Positions 55,267 to 63,767 of a stretch of DNA of 64,000 nucleotides are shown piece by piece. Origin of the DNA: DATATJ01 sp963789075. GTDB lineage: Bacteria; Acidobacteriota; Vicinamibacteria; Vicinamibacterales; CAVVIG01. The notes below the pieces were generated by a model, which worked only from the letters and a program-made list of their open reading frames with translations, was not told the DNA's origin and made no database searches. A program made the translations under genes and the position numbers. Location: assembly GCA_963789075.1 (NCBI GenBank), contig CAWBJQ010000003.1, positions 972,097 to 1,036,096 of the forward strand. Reading direction: 5' to 3'. Positions within the stretch are counted from its first letter, which is position 1. The number at the start of each line of letters is the position of its first letter.

Positions 55267-56612
55267 ACACGGTCAGGTCCCATGCAGGCGAGCTGCTGCT
55301 CACGGGTGACTCGGTGGAGTCGTTCGACGCCTACCTCGCTCGTGGAGGCGGGAAGGGGCTCGCGAATGCCGTCGCCTTCGGGCCAGCCGATGTCGTTTCT
55401 GAGGTCACGAAGGCGCGCTTGCGCGGACGAGGCGGCGGTGGTTTTCCCACCGGTCTCAAATGGGCGAGCGTGGCGCGCGACGCCTGTCCGACTAAGTACG
55501 TGGTGTGCAATGGGGCTGAAGGCGAGCCTGGCACATTCAAAGATCGGTACCTGTTGCGCAGAAACCCTTACCAAATGCTCGAAGGCCTGGCCATCGCGGC
55601 CTACGCGGTCGGCGCACGGCGCGCGTATGTCTGTTTGAAAAAGAGCTTCGTTCGTGAGATCGCACGCGTTCGGCGTGCGCTGCAGGAAATGAGCGATGCG
55701 CGTTCCCTTGGAGACGTGACGATCAGCGTGGTGCTCGGACCTGAGGACTACCTGTTTGGGGAAGAGAAAGCGATGCTGGAGGTGATCGAAGGAGGGCTCG
55801 CGATGCCGCGCGAGGCCGACCTGCCGCCTCACGTGCATGGCCTCTTCGTCGTCCGTCCCGATCGTCAAAATCCGACAGTCGTGAACAATGTCGAGACGCT
55901 GTCGAACGTGCCACACATTCTCCGTCAGGGTGCGGACTGGTTTCGTTCGATGGGCACTCCGGACACACCGGGAACGATGGTGTTCACAATTTCCGGCGAT
56001 GTGGCAACGCCTGGTGTCTTTGAACTGCCAATGGGAACGCTGCTCGATGAGCTCGTTTTCGAACATGGCGGAGGAACGCGGCCGGGAAGGACGTTGAAGG
56101 CGGTCTTGTCGGGCGTGTCAAATGCCGTGATGCAGCTGTCCGCACTCCACGCGCGGATGGACTTCGGTTCGATGCAGGAGATTGGTTCGGGTCTCGGCTC
56201 TGGAGGCTTCGTCACTTTCGACGACTCGGCCTGCATGGTACGAGTGGCCTTCAAACTTTCCGAGTTTCTCTACAACGAATCGTGCGGCCAATGTACGCCG
56301 TGCAAATTTGGCACGAATCAGGCGACCCATCATCTGCGTCAGCTCGTTGAAGGGACCGGAGGTCCGTCCGATCTCAATCTGGTGCTGGAGGGCGCGGCGT
56401 TGGCGCCACACGCCAACCGGTGCTATTTGCCGGTCGAGCATTCGATAATGGTGCCTTCGCTGGCGCGCGCGTTCGCTGCCGAGTTCGAACAACATTTCAG
56501 TCGCGGCTGCAGGGGTTGCCGGGACTTCATCGTCCCAAAATTCGCCGACTTCGATGAGCGGTCACGAACGTTTGCCTTTGCGGGAGGCGTCTCGTCACAC
56601 GTGGATTCCTAA
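55263..56612 (+). CDS. nuoF: NADH dehydrogenase flavoprotein NuoF
   Basis: NADH-oxidising FMN and [4Fe-4S] subunit (51-kDa type), 449 residues, intact. FMN/NADH site: LRGRGGGGFPTGLKWASVAR and VVCNGAEGEPGTFKDRYLLR. SLBB domain: GTMVFTISGDVATPGVFELP. Cluster ligands: ESCGQCTPCKFGTNQATHHL, plus a later cysteine (HANRCYLPVEHSIMVPS). The C-terminus has an additional CRGCRDF pair not usual in NuoF. No NuoE or NuoG adjoins it; the nuoE stump is 18 kb away. It is followed by a cytochrome b-molybdopterin fusion, so it may feed electrons from NADH into that enzyme rather than Complex I. Confidence 0.94.
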   Translation: MNTVRSHAGELLLTGDSVESFDAYLARGGGKGLANAVAFGPADVVSEVTKARLRGRGGGGFPTGLKWASVARDACPTKYVVCNGAEGEPGTFKDRYLLRRNPYQMLEGLAIAAYAVGARRAYVCLKKSFVREIARVRRALQEMSDARSLGDVTISVVLGPEDYLFGEEKAMLEVIEGGLAMPREADLPPHVHGLFVVRPDRQNPTVVNNVETLSNVPHILRQGADWFRSMGTPDTPGTMVFTISGDVATPGVFELPMGTLLDELVFEHGGGTRPGRTLKAVLSGVSNAVMQLSALHARMDFGSMQEIGSGLGSGGFVTFDDSACMVRVAFKLSEFLYNESCGQCTPCKFGTNQATHHLRQLVEGTGGPSDLNLVLEGAALAPHANRCYLPVEHSIMVPSLARAFAAEFEQHFSRGCRGCRDFIVPKFADFDERSRTFAFAGGVSSHVDS

Positions 56613-56635
56613 TCGCTGAGAATCAGCGGACGCGC

Positions 56636-58303
56636 ATGGTCACCTTCGATGCCGCGCATGGCGCGGTTCACTATCCGGCCGATCGACGCTTCAGCGTCTG
56701 GATCAAGCCGTCTCTTCTCGCGTCGGGCGCGCTCTTGCTCGTCATCCCGGTGGCGATCGCATGGATCGAGACGAGCGTCTGGGGCCTCCCAACGATTGCG
56801 CCCCTCGCCTCTGTGAATCCGAACAACGTGGCCTCGCCGCACGGCTTTCCCGTGTGGGTCCGCTACTGTCATTTTTTCAACTTCTTGTTCGTGACGCTGC
56901 TGATCCGCAGTGGGCTATCGATTCTTGCGGACCACCCGCGACTCTATTTCAACAACGACTGCACGCCTGGCAGTGAATGGATTAAGTTCACGCCAATCGC
57001 TGTTCCACAGGATCGGCTGTGGACGGCCAAGGATGACGCGCGGTACATCTCCCCGCTGCTCGGTACACCCGGTTACCGGCACACCGTCGGCGTCGCGAGA
57101 GCGTGGCACTTCATCAACATTCATGGCTTCATCATCACCGGCATCGTATTCGCGACGCTGCTCTTCGCCACCGACCAATGGCGGCGGATCGTCCCGACAT
57201 CGCCCGTCGTGCTCGGTCAGGCTTGGAGCACCTGGGTCCATTACGTCACGTTTCACCTGCCGCCAGAGCCGAACGGCTTCTATGGCTACAACGCGCTGCA
57301 GCAGATCGCGTACTTCGCGGTCTTCCTGGTGTTCGGGCCGGTCGCGATCCTGACCGGCATCGCGATGTCTCCGGCCGTCGTGAATCGTTTTCCCGCCTAC
57401 CCGCGGCTATTCGGCGGCAGGCAGTCCGCACGATCGATTCATTTCCTGACAATGATCGGCTTTGTCGGGTTTCTCGTGGTCCACGTCACGCTCGTGATCA
57501 TGACGGGGTTCGCGAGGAACATGAATCACATCGTGATGGGAACCGACGACACGAGCCCGTCGGGAATGATCTGGGGGTTCGTCGGGATCGGAGTCGTCGT
57601 GGGCTGCTGGATCGCCGCCCATCATGTGTCCTGGACGTATCCGCGGGCGCTGCAACGCGCGGTGAAACGCGTGACGTACCCGATGCAGTTGCTGACCTTG
57701 AACCGGCTGAATCCACATCAACGCTATCGCGATCGCGACATTTCACCCTTCTTTTGGCCCAACGGGAAGCTCCCTCAGCGAGCCGAGTGGAACACGCTCG
57801 CAGAGGGCGCCTTCCAGGACTTCCGCTTGAGGGTGGGCGGCTTGGTCGAGCATCCAGTGGAGATGTCCCTTGCAGATCTGAGGCGGCTTGGATTCGTCGA
57901 ACACATCACGATGCATCACTGCATCCAAGGATGGACGGGCATTGCGAAGTGGGGCGGCGTACCGATGGCGGACCTGATTCGGCTCGTTCGACCCCTTCCA
58001 GCCGCGAAAGTCGTCGCCTTCTTCTCCTTTGGACCGTCGCTGTTCGGCGGCGCTTATTACGACACTCAGCGATTGGAGAACGTGCTGAAGCCGGCGTGCA
58101 TTCTCGCGTGTGAGATGAATGGCGAGCCGCTGACGCGCGTTTACGGAGCACCGCTCCGGCTCCGCGTGGAAAACCAGCTTGGCTACAAGATGGTCAAGTG
58201 GATCGAACGGATCGAGTTCATCGAATCCGAGAAAAAGATCGGCAAGGGGCAAGGCGGGAAGAACGAAGACGACGAGTACTTCGATCTGTTACCGAACATT
58301 TGA
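56636..58303 (+). CDS. Cytochrome b561-like domain fused to a sulfite oxidase-type molybdopterin domain
   Basis: 555 residues. The N-terminal half has six membrane helices (SLLASGALLLVIPVAIAW, CHFFNFLFVTLLIRSGLSIL, FINIHGFIITGIVFATLLFA, FAVFLVFGPVAILTGIAM, FLTMIGFVGFLVVHVTLVIM, MIWGFVGIGVVVGCWIAAHH). Histidines are placed as in hydrogenase/formate dehydrogenase cytochrome b. From about residue 390 an MsrP/sulfite oxidase-type molybdopterin domain follows: VEMSLADLRRLGFVEHITMH with the Mo-ligating Cys in HHCIQGWTGIAKWGGVPMAD. It ends EKKIGKGQGGKNEDDEYFDL. No Tat signal is present. MsrPQ normally splits these functions over two proteins. It lies 24 bases after nuoF. Confidence 0.87.
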   Translation: MVTFDAAHGAVHYPADRRFSVWIKPSLLASGALLLVIPVAIAWIETSVWGLPTIAPLASVNPNNVASPHGFPVWVRYCHFFNFLFVTLLIRSGLSILADHPRLYFNNDCTPGSEWIKFTPIAVPQDRLWTAKDDARYISPLLGTPGYRHTVGVARAWHFINIHGFIITGIVFATLLFATDQWRRIVPTSPVVLGQAWSTWVHYVTFHLPPEPNGFYGYNALQQIAYFAVFLVFGPVAILTGIAMSPAVVNRFPAYPRLFGGRQSARSIHFLTMIGFVGFLVVHVTLVIMTGFARNMNHIVMGTDDTSPSGMIWGFVGIGVVVGCWIAAHHVSWTYPRALQRAVKRVTYPMQLLTLNRLNPHQRYRDRDISPFFWPNGKLPQRAEWNTLAEGAFQDFRLRVGGLVEHPVEMSLADLRRLGFVEHITMHHCIQGWTGIAKWGGVPMADLIRLVRPLPAAKVVAFFSFGPSLFGGAYYDTQRLENVLKPACILACEMNGEPLTRVYGAPLRLRVENQLGYKMVKWIERIEFIESEKKIGKGQGGKNEDDEYFDLLPNI

Positions 58304-58679
58304 AGCGCACCGGAACGGAACCCGATATCTCCAAACGATGAACCACGACGTGCTGTTCCGGATCACGTGTCCGCGGCGAACTTCGATCAGGCTCGCATGG
58401 AGTGGATGAGCCGGCTGCCGAAATGGCCCAGTACGCTGAGGCGACTCTTCACGCGGCGAAGCGCCAGAGCTGCAGATAATGGTGGTTGCATGCCCCCGCA
58501 AATCCCTTCAATAAAAGCCCAATCGCTACAATACTTGCGGCGCTGCGATCTTGGTGACGCGATTTGAACCTGCGCTCGGCTTCCCGAATCTCCTTCAGTG
58601 AGCATCCGGTTCTGGACCGGATTCAAGACCTCCGTCGGTGACGACCACGAGCGGCTGTGTGGTAGCGTGGCCCCCTGTG
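58304..58679. other. 376 bases without a recognisable gene before ftsH
   Basis: No supported reading frame. A small hairpin (CCGGT at 58606-58610 with ACCGG at 58616-58620) lies near the ftsH start. Presumably contains the ftsH promoter; no island box was found. Confidence 0.4.
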
Positions 58680-60686
58680 ATGGATACGCCAACGGGCACG
58701 ATTCAGCCTTCGCCTCCGCCAAACGTGAAGTCGCCCCCTCCACGGACGACGCGGCTGAAGCCGCCGCCGGGGTCGCCGCTCGGGCAGCAGCGGGTCAGTC
58801 CGCTCTGGTGGATCGTGTTCTTTCTGTTGATGGCGTGGAATCTGTGGTCGTTCCTGCCAAAGCCGACCTCGGAGGCGGCCCTTCCGTATAGCGCGTTTGT
58901 GGCCCAGGTGACCGCCGGGAACGTGACGCAGACGCGAATCGTTGGCGATCAGATCAGCGGGATGTTCGTCCACGCGATCCCGTGGCCCGAGGCCGTAAAG
59001 AGTGAAGCGCCGAAAGACACTCCGGACAAGAAAGCGGGCGAGGCACCGCCGCCACCGTCGTATCCGGGCTTCCGCACGACCTTTCCAAGTGTGGTCGGCG
59101 ATCCGTTGCTGATGCCCCTGCTCCAGACGCACCACGTGGTCATCGACGTGGCGACGCCGTCGGAGCCGTGGTTCACCATCTTGCTGACGAACGGTCTGCC
59201 GGTGCTGTTGCTGGGGGTGCTGCTCGTCTGGATGGGCCGGCAGGCAGCCCGCAGCCAGGCGGGCATGTTCGGGTTCGGACGGAACAAGGCGCGCCGCTAC
59301 GCAGAAGATCGACCGAAGGTCACGTTTACGGATGTGGCCGGGGCCGACGAAGCGAAGGCGGATCTCACGGAGGTGGTCGACTTCCTGCGCCACCCTGGCA
59401 AGTACCTCGAGATCGGCGCCCGGATTCCGCGGGGTGTGTTGCTCGTCGGCCCGCCGGGTACCGGCAAGACATTGCTGGGCCGCGCCGTCGCCGGGGAAGC
59501 GGGCGTGCCGTTCTTCAGCATCAGCGGCTCGGAGTTCGTCGAGATGTTCGTGGGCGTCGGCGCGAGTCGCGTGCGCGATCTGTTCGTGCAGGCCAAGGCT
59601 GCGGAACCGTCGATTGTCTTCATCGACGAACTCGATGCCGTGGGGCGTCGACGCGGCGCGGGCGTCGGCGCGACCAACGATGAGCGCGAGCAAACGCTCA
59701 ACCAGTTACTCGTGGAGATGGATGGGTTCGACGATCGCCAGCAGGTGATTCTGCTCGCGGCGACGAATCGGCCGGACGTCCTCGATCCGGCGCTGCTCCG
59801 TCCCGGGCGCTTTGATCGACAGGTGGTCGTGCCGCTGCCGGACTGGCGCGGGCGGGAAGGCATCCTGCGTATTCACACGCGTCATCTTCACCTCGCGAAG
59901 GATGTCGATCTCGAACGACTCGCCCGGACGGCAACGGGGCTGAGCGGAGCGGATCTCGCGAATCTGTGCAATGAGGCAGCCTTGGGTACCGCCCGCCACG
60001 ATCGTACGGAGGTGACCATGCAGGATTTCGAGCAGGCGTGGGACAAGATCATCCTGGGGGCCGAACGGACGACCGTGCTCACACCGCACGATCGGCGTGT
60101 CGTGGCGTATCACGAAGGTGGACACGCGGTCGTGGCCTGGATGACGCCCGCCGCGGATCCCGTGCGGAAAGTCACGATCGTGCCGCACGGTCAAGCGCTC
60201 GGGGTGACCCAGCAACGGCCCGCGGAAGAGCGGTACAACTACAGCCGGACCGACCTCTTGGCGCGTATCGATGTCATGCTCGGCGGCCGGGCGTCTGAGG
60301 CGCTCGCTCTCGGCGACATCACCACGGGAGCCGAAAACGACCTGGTGCAGGCGACGCGGCTCGTCAGACGCATGATCACGCGGTGGGGTATGGGGAGCCT
60401 TGGGCCGGTAGCGCTCCAAGTCGATGACGAGCAGCCGTTTCTCGGGTATCAGCTGGCGCAGGGGCGCGAGTACAGCGACGCCACGGCCGCGAGGATCGAT
60501 CACGAGGTGGAACATTTGATCGCCGAACGTCTAGAGGTCGTGCGCCAGCTCTTGAGCGCCGCGCGCGCACAACTCGACTCGCTCGCGGACGCCTTGCTGA
60601 AAGATGAGACCATCGGCGAGGACGCCCTCGGACGCATTCTTGGACCGCGCCCGGCGGCTCCGGTCGAACTGCCGTCTCCGGCGTAG
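58680..60686 (+). CDS. ftsH: ATP-dependent zinc metalloprotease FtsH
   Basis: Membrane AAA+ protease, 668 residues from ATG 58680 (MDTPTGTIQPSP). Two membrane helices flank a periplasmic domain (VSPLWWIVFFLLMAWNLW and ILLTNGLPVLLLGVLLVWMG). Walker A is GVLLVGPPGTGKTLLGRAVA, Walker B FIDELDAVGRRRG, and the second region of homology ATNRPDVLDPALLRPGRFD. The zinc site is HEGGHAVVAWM (HExxH). The N-terminus has an unusually proline-rich cytoplasmic leader. As many genomes carry a chromosomal ftsH, this island copy is likely an extra paralogue, as on stress-tolerance islands. Confidence 0.95.
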   Translation: MDTPTGTIQPSPPPNVKSPPPRTTRLKPPPGSPLGQQRVSPLWWIVFFLLMAWNLWSFLPKPTSEAALPYSAFVAQVTAGNVTQTRIVGDQISGMFVHAIPWPEAVKSEAPKDTPDKKAGEAPPPPSYPGFRTTFPSVVGDPLLMPLLQTHHVVIDVATPSEPWFTILLTNGLPVLLLGVLLVWMGRQAARSQAGMFGFGRNKARRYAEDRPKVTFTDVAGADEAKADLTEVVDFLRHPGKYLEIGARIPRGVLLVGPPGTGKTLLGRAVAGEAGVPFFSISGSEFVEMFVGVGASRVRDLFVQAKAAEPSIVFIDELDAVGRRRGAGVGATNDEREQTLNQLLVEMDGFDDRQQVILLAATNRPDVLDPALLRPGRFDRQVVVPLPDWRGREGILRIHTRHLHLAKDVDLERLARTATGLSGADLANLCNEAALGTARHDRTEVTMQDFEQAWDKIILGAERTTVLTPHDRRVVAYHEGGHAVVAWMTPAADPVRKVTIVPHGQALGVTQQRPAEERYNYSRTDLLARIDVMLGGRASEALALGDITTGAENDLVQATRLVRRMITRWGMGSLGPVALQVDDEQPFLGYQLAQGREYSDATAARIDHEVEHLIAERLEVVRQLLSAARAQLDSLADALLKDETIGEDALGRILGPRPAAPVELPSPA

Positions 60687-60991
60687 ACCCAGTCTGTAGT
60701 CGCCGCGCCGCATCTTCCTCGTCTCACGTGTCGAAACATGCCCGTGGAGGACCGGCTGAGCGAGCGTGAAAAAGACATGGGGCGTCGGGCGTGGCGCGAT
60801 CCTTCTTCCCGGTGCCCCGACATGATCGGCTTTTACGCTCACGGCGCCTCCACACGGCGTTACGCTACGCACGGGGAATCTCGACAGGTGCGCTCTTGGA
60901 CCCGCGTCACGTGCTGAACTGGACAGCGGAAATCGCCCGAGCGGCCCAAACTAACGATGTGTCAAATGAGAATCCTGGGTCGTTGTCGAAC
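60687..60991. other. 305 bases without a recognisable gene
   Basis: Between ftsH and the small HEISVIP protein. No supported reading frame, RNA or strong hairpin was recognised. Confidence 0.35.
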
Positions 60992-61208
60992 ATGAAGGTG
61001 GGCGACGTCCTCGTCTCGCATCCAACCGCCGTGCGTGAGCACGAGATCAGCGTCATCCCCAACGCGCCGCACGCGATGTCTCCGACGCACGACGCCGCGG
61101 TCAACGACGGCGCGTGCAAGGGGCAAGGCGATGGGCGTCGATGCGTGGCTGACTGAGGACCAAACGCACGTTGTGAAGATTGCGTCCCATCGCGTGCCCG
61201 ACAAGTAG
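60992..61208 (+). CDS. Small conserved protein, one indel, unknown function
   Basis: About 71 residues. VGDVLVSHPTAVREHEISVI with PNAPHAMSPTHDAAVNDGA, then after an indel near 61120 MGVDAWLTEDQTHVVKIASH and RVPDK. The layout (strand, Thr/His-rich helix start, DxWLTEDxTH strand) resembles short DUF2188-like proteins, but I am not certain of the family. The ATG lies in AACATGAAGG without a strong ribosome-binding site. Confidence 0.6.
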
Positions 61209-61508
61209 CTTCAGATCTGTGCTGTTCGAGACAGCAGCCCCCACGCGCCGGCGGGGCACGCGCCCGTTGGGAGCGCTGCAGTTCCTCCTGCCGAACTTCA
61301 ACAGGACGGCGTTCGGAGGCGACTGCGCGAATCCTGCCACGGTGCCGGGAGCGCTCCACGGCGAACCTCTGAGAGGGTCCACGCCGAAACTTAGCATGCG
61401 CGGAACATATCGCGAGCGATGATGGATGCACACATACCGCGCTCAGCACGGCCGCGCTGCCGCTGTTCATGTTCAACACCGGCCGTTCGATGGCCTTGAG
61501 AGGAAATC
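61209..61508. other. 300 bases without a recognisable gene
   Basis: Between the small HEISVIP protein and the cupin. Nothing recognised; presumably the cupin promoter. Confidence 0.35.
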
Positions 61509-61844
61509 ATGGCAACTCCATCTGAAATGCCCACCGCCGCGCCCGTCCCGCCACTGGGGTTGGCCGGCTACCAGGAGGGCGCGGTGGTCAGCCGCACGCT
61601 CCTCAAGCGTGCCGGCGGCACCATCACGCTGTTCGCGTTCGACGAAGGCCAGTCGTTGAGCGAGCACACGGCGCCATTCGACGCGGTGGCGCAAGTCCTG
61701 GAAGGAGAAGCCGACATCACCATTGCCGGCACGCCGCTGACGGTGCCGGCGGGGCAGATGGTGTTGATGCCGGCCAACCAGCCGCACGCGGTCACTGCGC
61801 GAACGCGGTTCAAGATGCTGTTGACGATGATCCGGTCGGTCTGA
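61509..61844 (+). CDS. Cupin domain protein
   Basis: 111 residues, a single-domain cupin: GTITLFAFDEGQSLSEHTAP (motif 1 with His and Glu/Gln), VAQVLEGEADITIAGTPLTV, and AGQMVLMPANQPHAVTARTR (motif 2 with His). GAGAGGA lies before the ATG. Last intact gene of the island. Such small cupins are often metal-binding isomerases, dioxygenases or sensors; the substrate is unknown. Confidence 0.88.
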   Translation: MATPSEMPTAAPVPPLGLAGYQEGAVVSRTLLKRAGGTITLFAFDEGQSLSEHTAPFDAVAQVLEGEADITIAGTPLTVPAGQMVLMPANQPHAVTARTRFKMLLTMIRSV

Positions 61845-62255
61845 CCCGATCGGGTCTCGCGCGACTCGCTCGACTGTCTTCTAACTGAGCGCGGTAGTCT
61901 GCTCCTAATTGGACGTCGTACTCGGTTGCAGAGGCTTCCGATTCTCGTCGATCGTTTGCTGCTCGAGCTTGTCCACAGCGTTACGAAGGGGAATGCTCCC
62001 ACCTGACGCTACGCGGCTGACCGGCAGAACTCCAAATACAGTTGGTGGCGTGCCCGTGATTTGAACCCGCATTAGCAGGCGGATCGCGGCGTGCCTCGGT
62101 TCAGCTGTGACACGCGATGTGACGTAACCCATTCAAAATGTCGCGATTCATGTGTACCTATGGAGATCGATGGTGATCGCGTCGTCGGCCGCAAATCATT
62201 GACCATCCGGATCTTCATCGCTTTTGGTCATGCTGGGTAGATCGGCGGGGTCGCT
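61845..62255. other. 411 bases at the right island end without an intact gene
   Basis: On the minus strand an open frame (MGYVTSRVTAEPRHAAIRLL onward) has no recognised domain. The 13-mer TGTGACGTAACCC at 62118-62130 repeats that at 20519-20531. If this is integrase debris, it is too short to prove. No tyrosine or serine recombinase motif is present. Confidence 0.4.
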
Positions 62256-62301
62256 GCTGTTAACCGGAGGGTTGCTGGTTCGAATCCAGCCTGAGGAGCC
62301 A
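62256..62301 (+). repeat. attR: copy of the tRNA-Asn 3' end
   Basis: A perfect 46-base copy of 20408-20453 (anticodon loop through CCA) without the 5' half of the tRNA. It cannot produce a tRNA. It marks the right boundary of the inserted element; the sequence to the right (AAATCAACTACTTGCG at about 62317) loosely resembles what follows the left copy (AAATTCAACGACTTACG). Confidence 0.88.
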
Positions 62302-62441
62302 GCTCCATAAGATCAATAAAATCAACTACTTGCGAGTTGAGCTGTCGGCTGCTCTCGTAAGTCTCATTCCCTGTGTCATTTGTGACGGACGGGCCGCGCT
62401 GGACGATGTCCGCAACCGGCTGGCTGGTTTCACTCTTGGTC

Positions 62442-62587
62442 TCAGAACTCGATCATCACCTTGATGGCTCCACGGCCATTCATCGCACGATAGCCATCGG
62501 GGACACCGTCAAGCTTCGTGATGCGATCGAACACGAGGCCCGCTCGATTCGCCCTGCCAACACGTCGGGCATGAGCTCGTGCATGTA
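62442..62587 (-). pseudogene. Zinc-type alcohol dehydrogenase, C-terminal fragment
   Basis: On the minus strand, HELMPDVLAGRIE then (after one indel) GLVFDRITKLDGVPDGYRAM and NGRGAIKVMIEF with a stop at 62442-62444. This is the usual end of medium-chain zinc dehydrogenases (AGLVFD..T.LD.VPDGYRAM..R.AIKV). The rest of the gene is missing; 12 bases upstream lies the end of another truncated gene. Confidence 0.7.
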
Positions 62588-62598
62588 GGCGACAATTG

Positions 62599-63320
62599 TT
62601 ACCGATAGTTCTGCAGTTCGATGCCGCTGCTCATTTGGGCTCCGAACAGCAGCCGAATGAGCCCAAATCGGTTCGCGACATTGATGGATGCGTTTCGCAG
62701 CCAGAGCCCGTAAGCACTCCTGGGCACGAAGCTCGCAGCAAAACCGCGCGCCCCCTTCTGCTTGCGCTCCACATAGGGGCGCAGGCGCTGTTCATACATC
62801 TCGAATGCGGACGCGTGGTTTCCCTGCGCGACATCCAATTCTCCAGCGAGCGTGTAAGCTTCTGCCATGGCCATCGCTGACCCTTCGCCGGCGAGCAAGC
62901 TCGGACAAGCGCACGCGTCGCCGATCAGAGCGACGCGGCCCTTGGTCCAACTCGGCATCACGATCTGACTGACCCGATCGAAATAGAGATCGGTGCTTGC
63001 CTGAAGCGCGTGGAGCATCTCTTCGGTTTCCCAGCCACCGCCAGAGTAGAGACGTATTAGGATCTCTTTCTGACGCGAGGAATCGTGGATCGGAGCTGCG
63101 TGGGGATCGGGGTCGGCGAACACCAGCATGAAGACCGTCGAGTCCTCGTCGACAGTGATCCGCCAAATCTGCCGGCCGGGTTCGCCGTAAGTCACGTATG
63201 CGTCCGGGTCACGGAACCGGTAGCCTTGGGCAGTGAACGCCGCAACGTAGTATCCGAGGAAGCGTTCGAATCGCGCTTCTTCACCAAAGCAGAGCCGGCG
63301 TAGGGTGCCCCCGCCGTACC
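62599..63320 (-). pseudogene. FAD-dependent monooxygenase, N-terminal domain missing
   Basis: The minus strand reads RLCFGEEARFERFLGYYVAA, FTAQGYRFRDPDAYVTYGEP, then WTKGRVALIGDACACPSLLA and GEGSAMAMAEAYTLAGELDV, the second half of a UbiH/PHBH-type flavin monooxygenase. GDACACPSLLAGEGSAMAMA is the conserved FAD-ribityl motif (GDAa..psp..G.G...A). The N-terminal GxGxxG domain is absent: the coding sequence breaks near 63320. A frame from 63195 alone would give a 198-residue remnant. Confidence 0.78.
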
Positions 63321-63767
63321 AATTTTCGTCCGCACCCCGACCGTCTATTTTTTCGAGATTGTCTGCCGTCCCTAGTCTTCACAGATCGTGACCCAGTTGG
63401 ACCAGTTCATCCGTGCGATAGGAAACAATTCGCTCGGTCCCGCCATCGCAAGGATCTCAGAAGAAACCAGGAGCGCGCCCTAGGTAGGCGCTGCCGGCCG
63501 GCGGCACGTCAAGCCGAGCGCCCTGATTCATGCCCATCTCTGCAAACTTTTAAGGATGTAGGCGAAGACGAGCAATTATGGCGTCGCAAAGAATTCGGCC
63601 CAAATAACTGGACTTCAACGCGTAACGACGGCTTCGTTCCGGAGATCACGCGGCCAAATAAGTGGACGAGACATGTGTGTTATTACCACTGATACAGCCG
63701 TGGGACCGAGACCACGATTGAGTCCGAGAGTGTTGACCCCGCTGTAGCAGCGCCTCGAGAGCGCGCC
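63321..63767. other. 447 bases without a recognisable gene
   Basis: Region between the monooxygenase remnant and the RlpA-like gene. No supported reading frame. Two similar words, GGCCCAAATAACTGGAC (63598) and GGCCAAATAAGTGGAC (63651), lie 53 bases apart, which may be a small repeat. Confidence 0.35.

Noticed and set aside
62050..62080. tRNA-like T-loop on the minus strand (GGGTTCAAATC followed by GCACGCCACCA)
   Set aside because: The T-stem has two mismatches and no D or anticodon arm can be folded upstream; probably chance or a decayed fragment.
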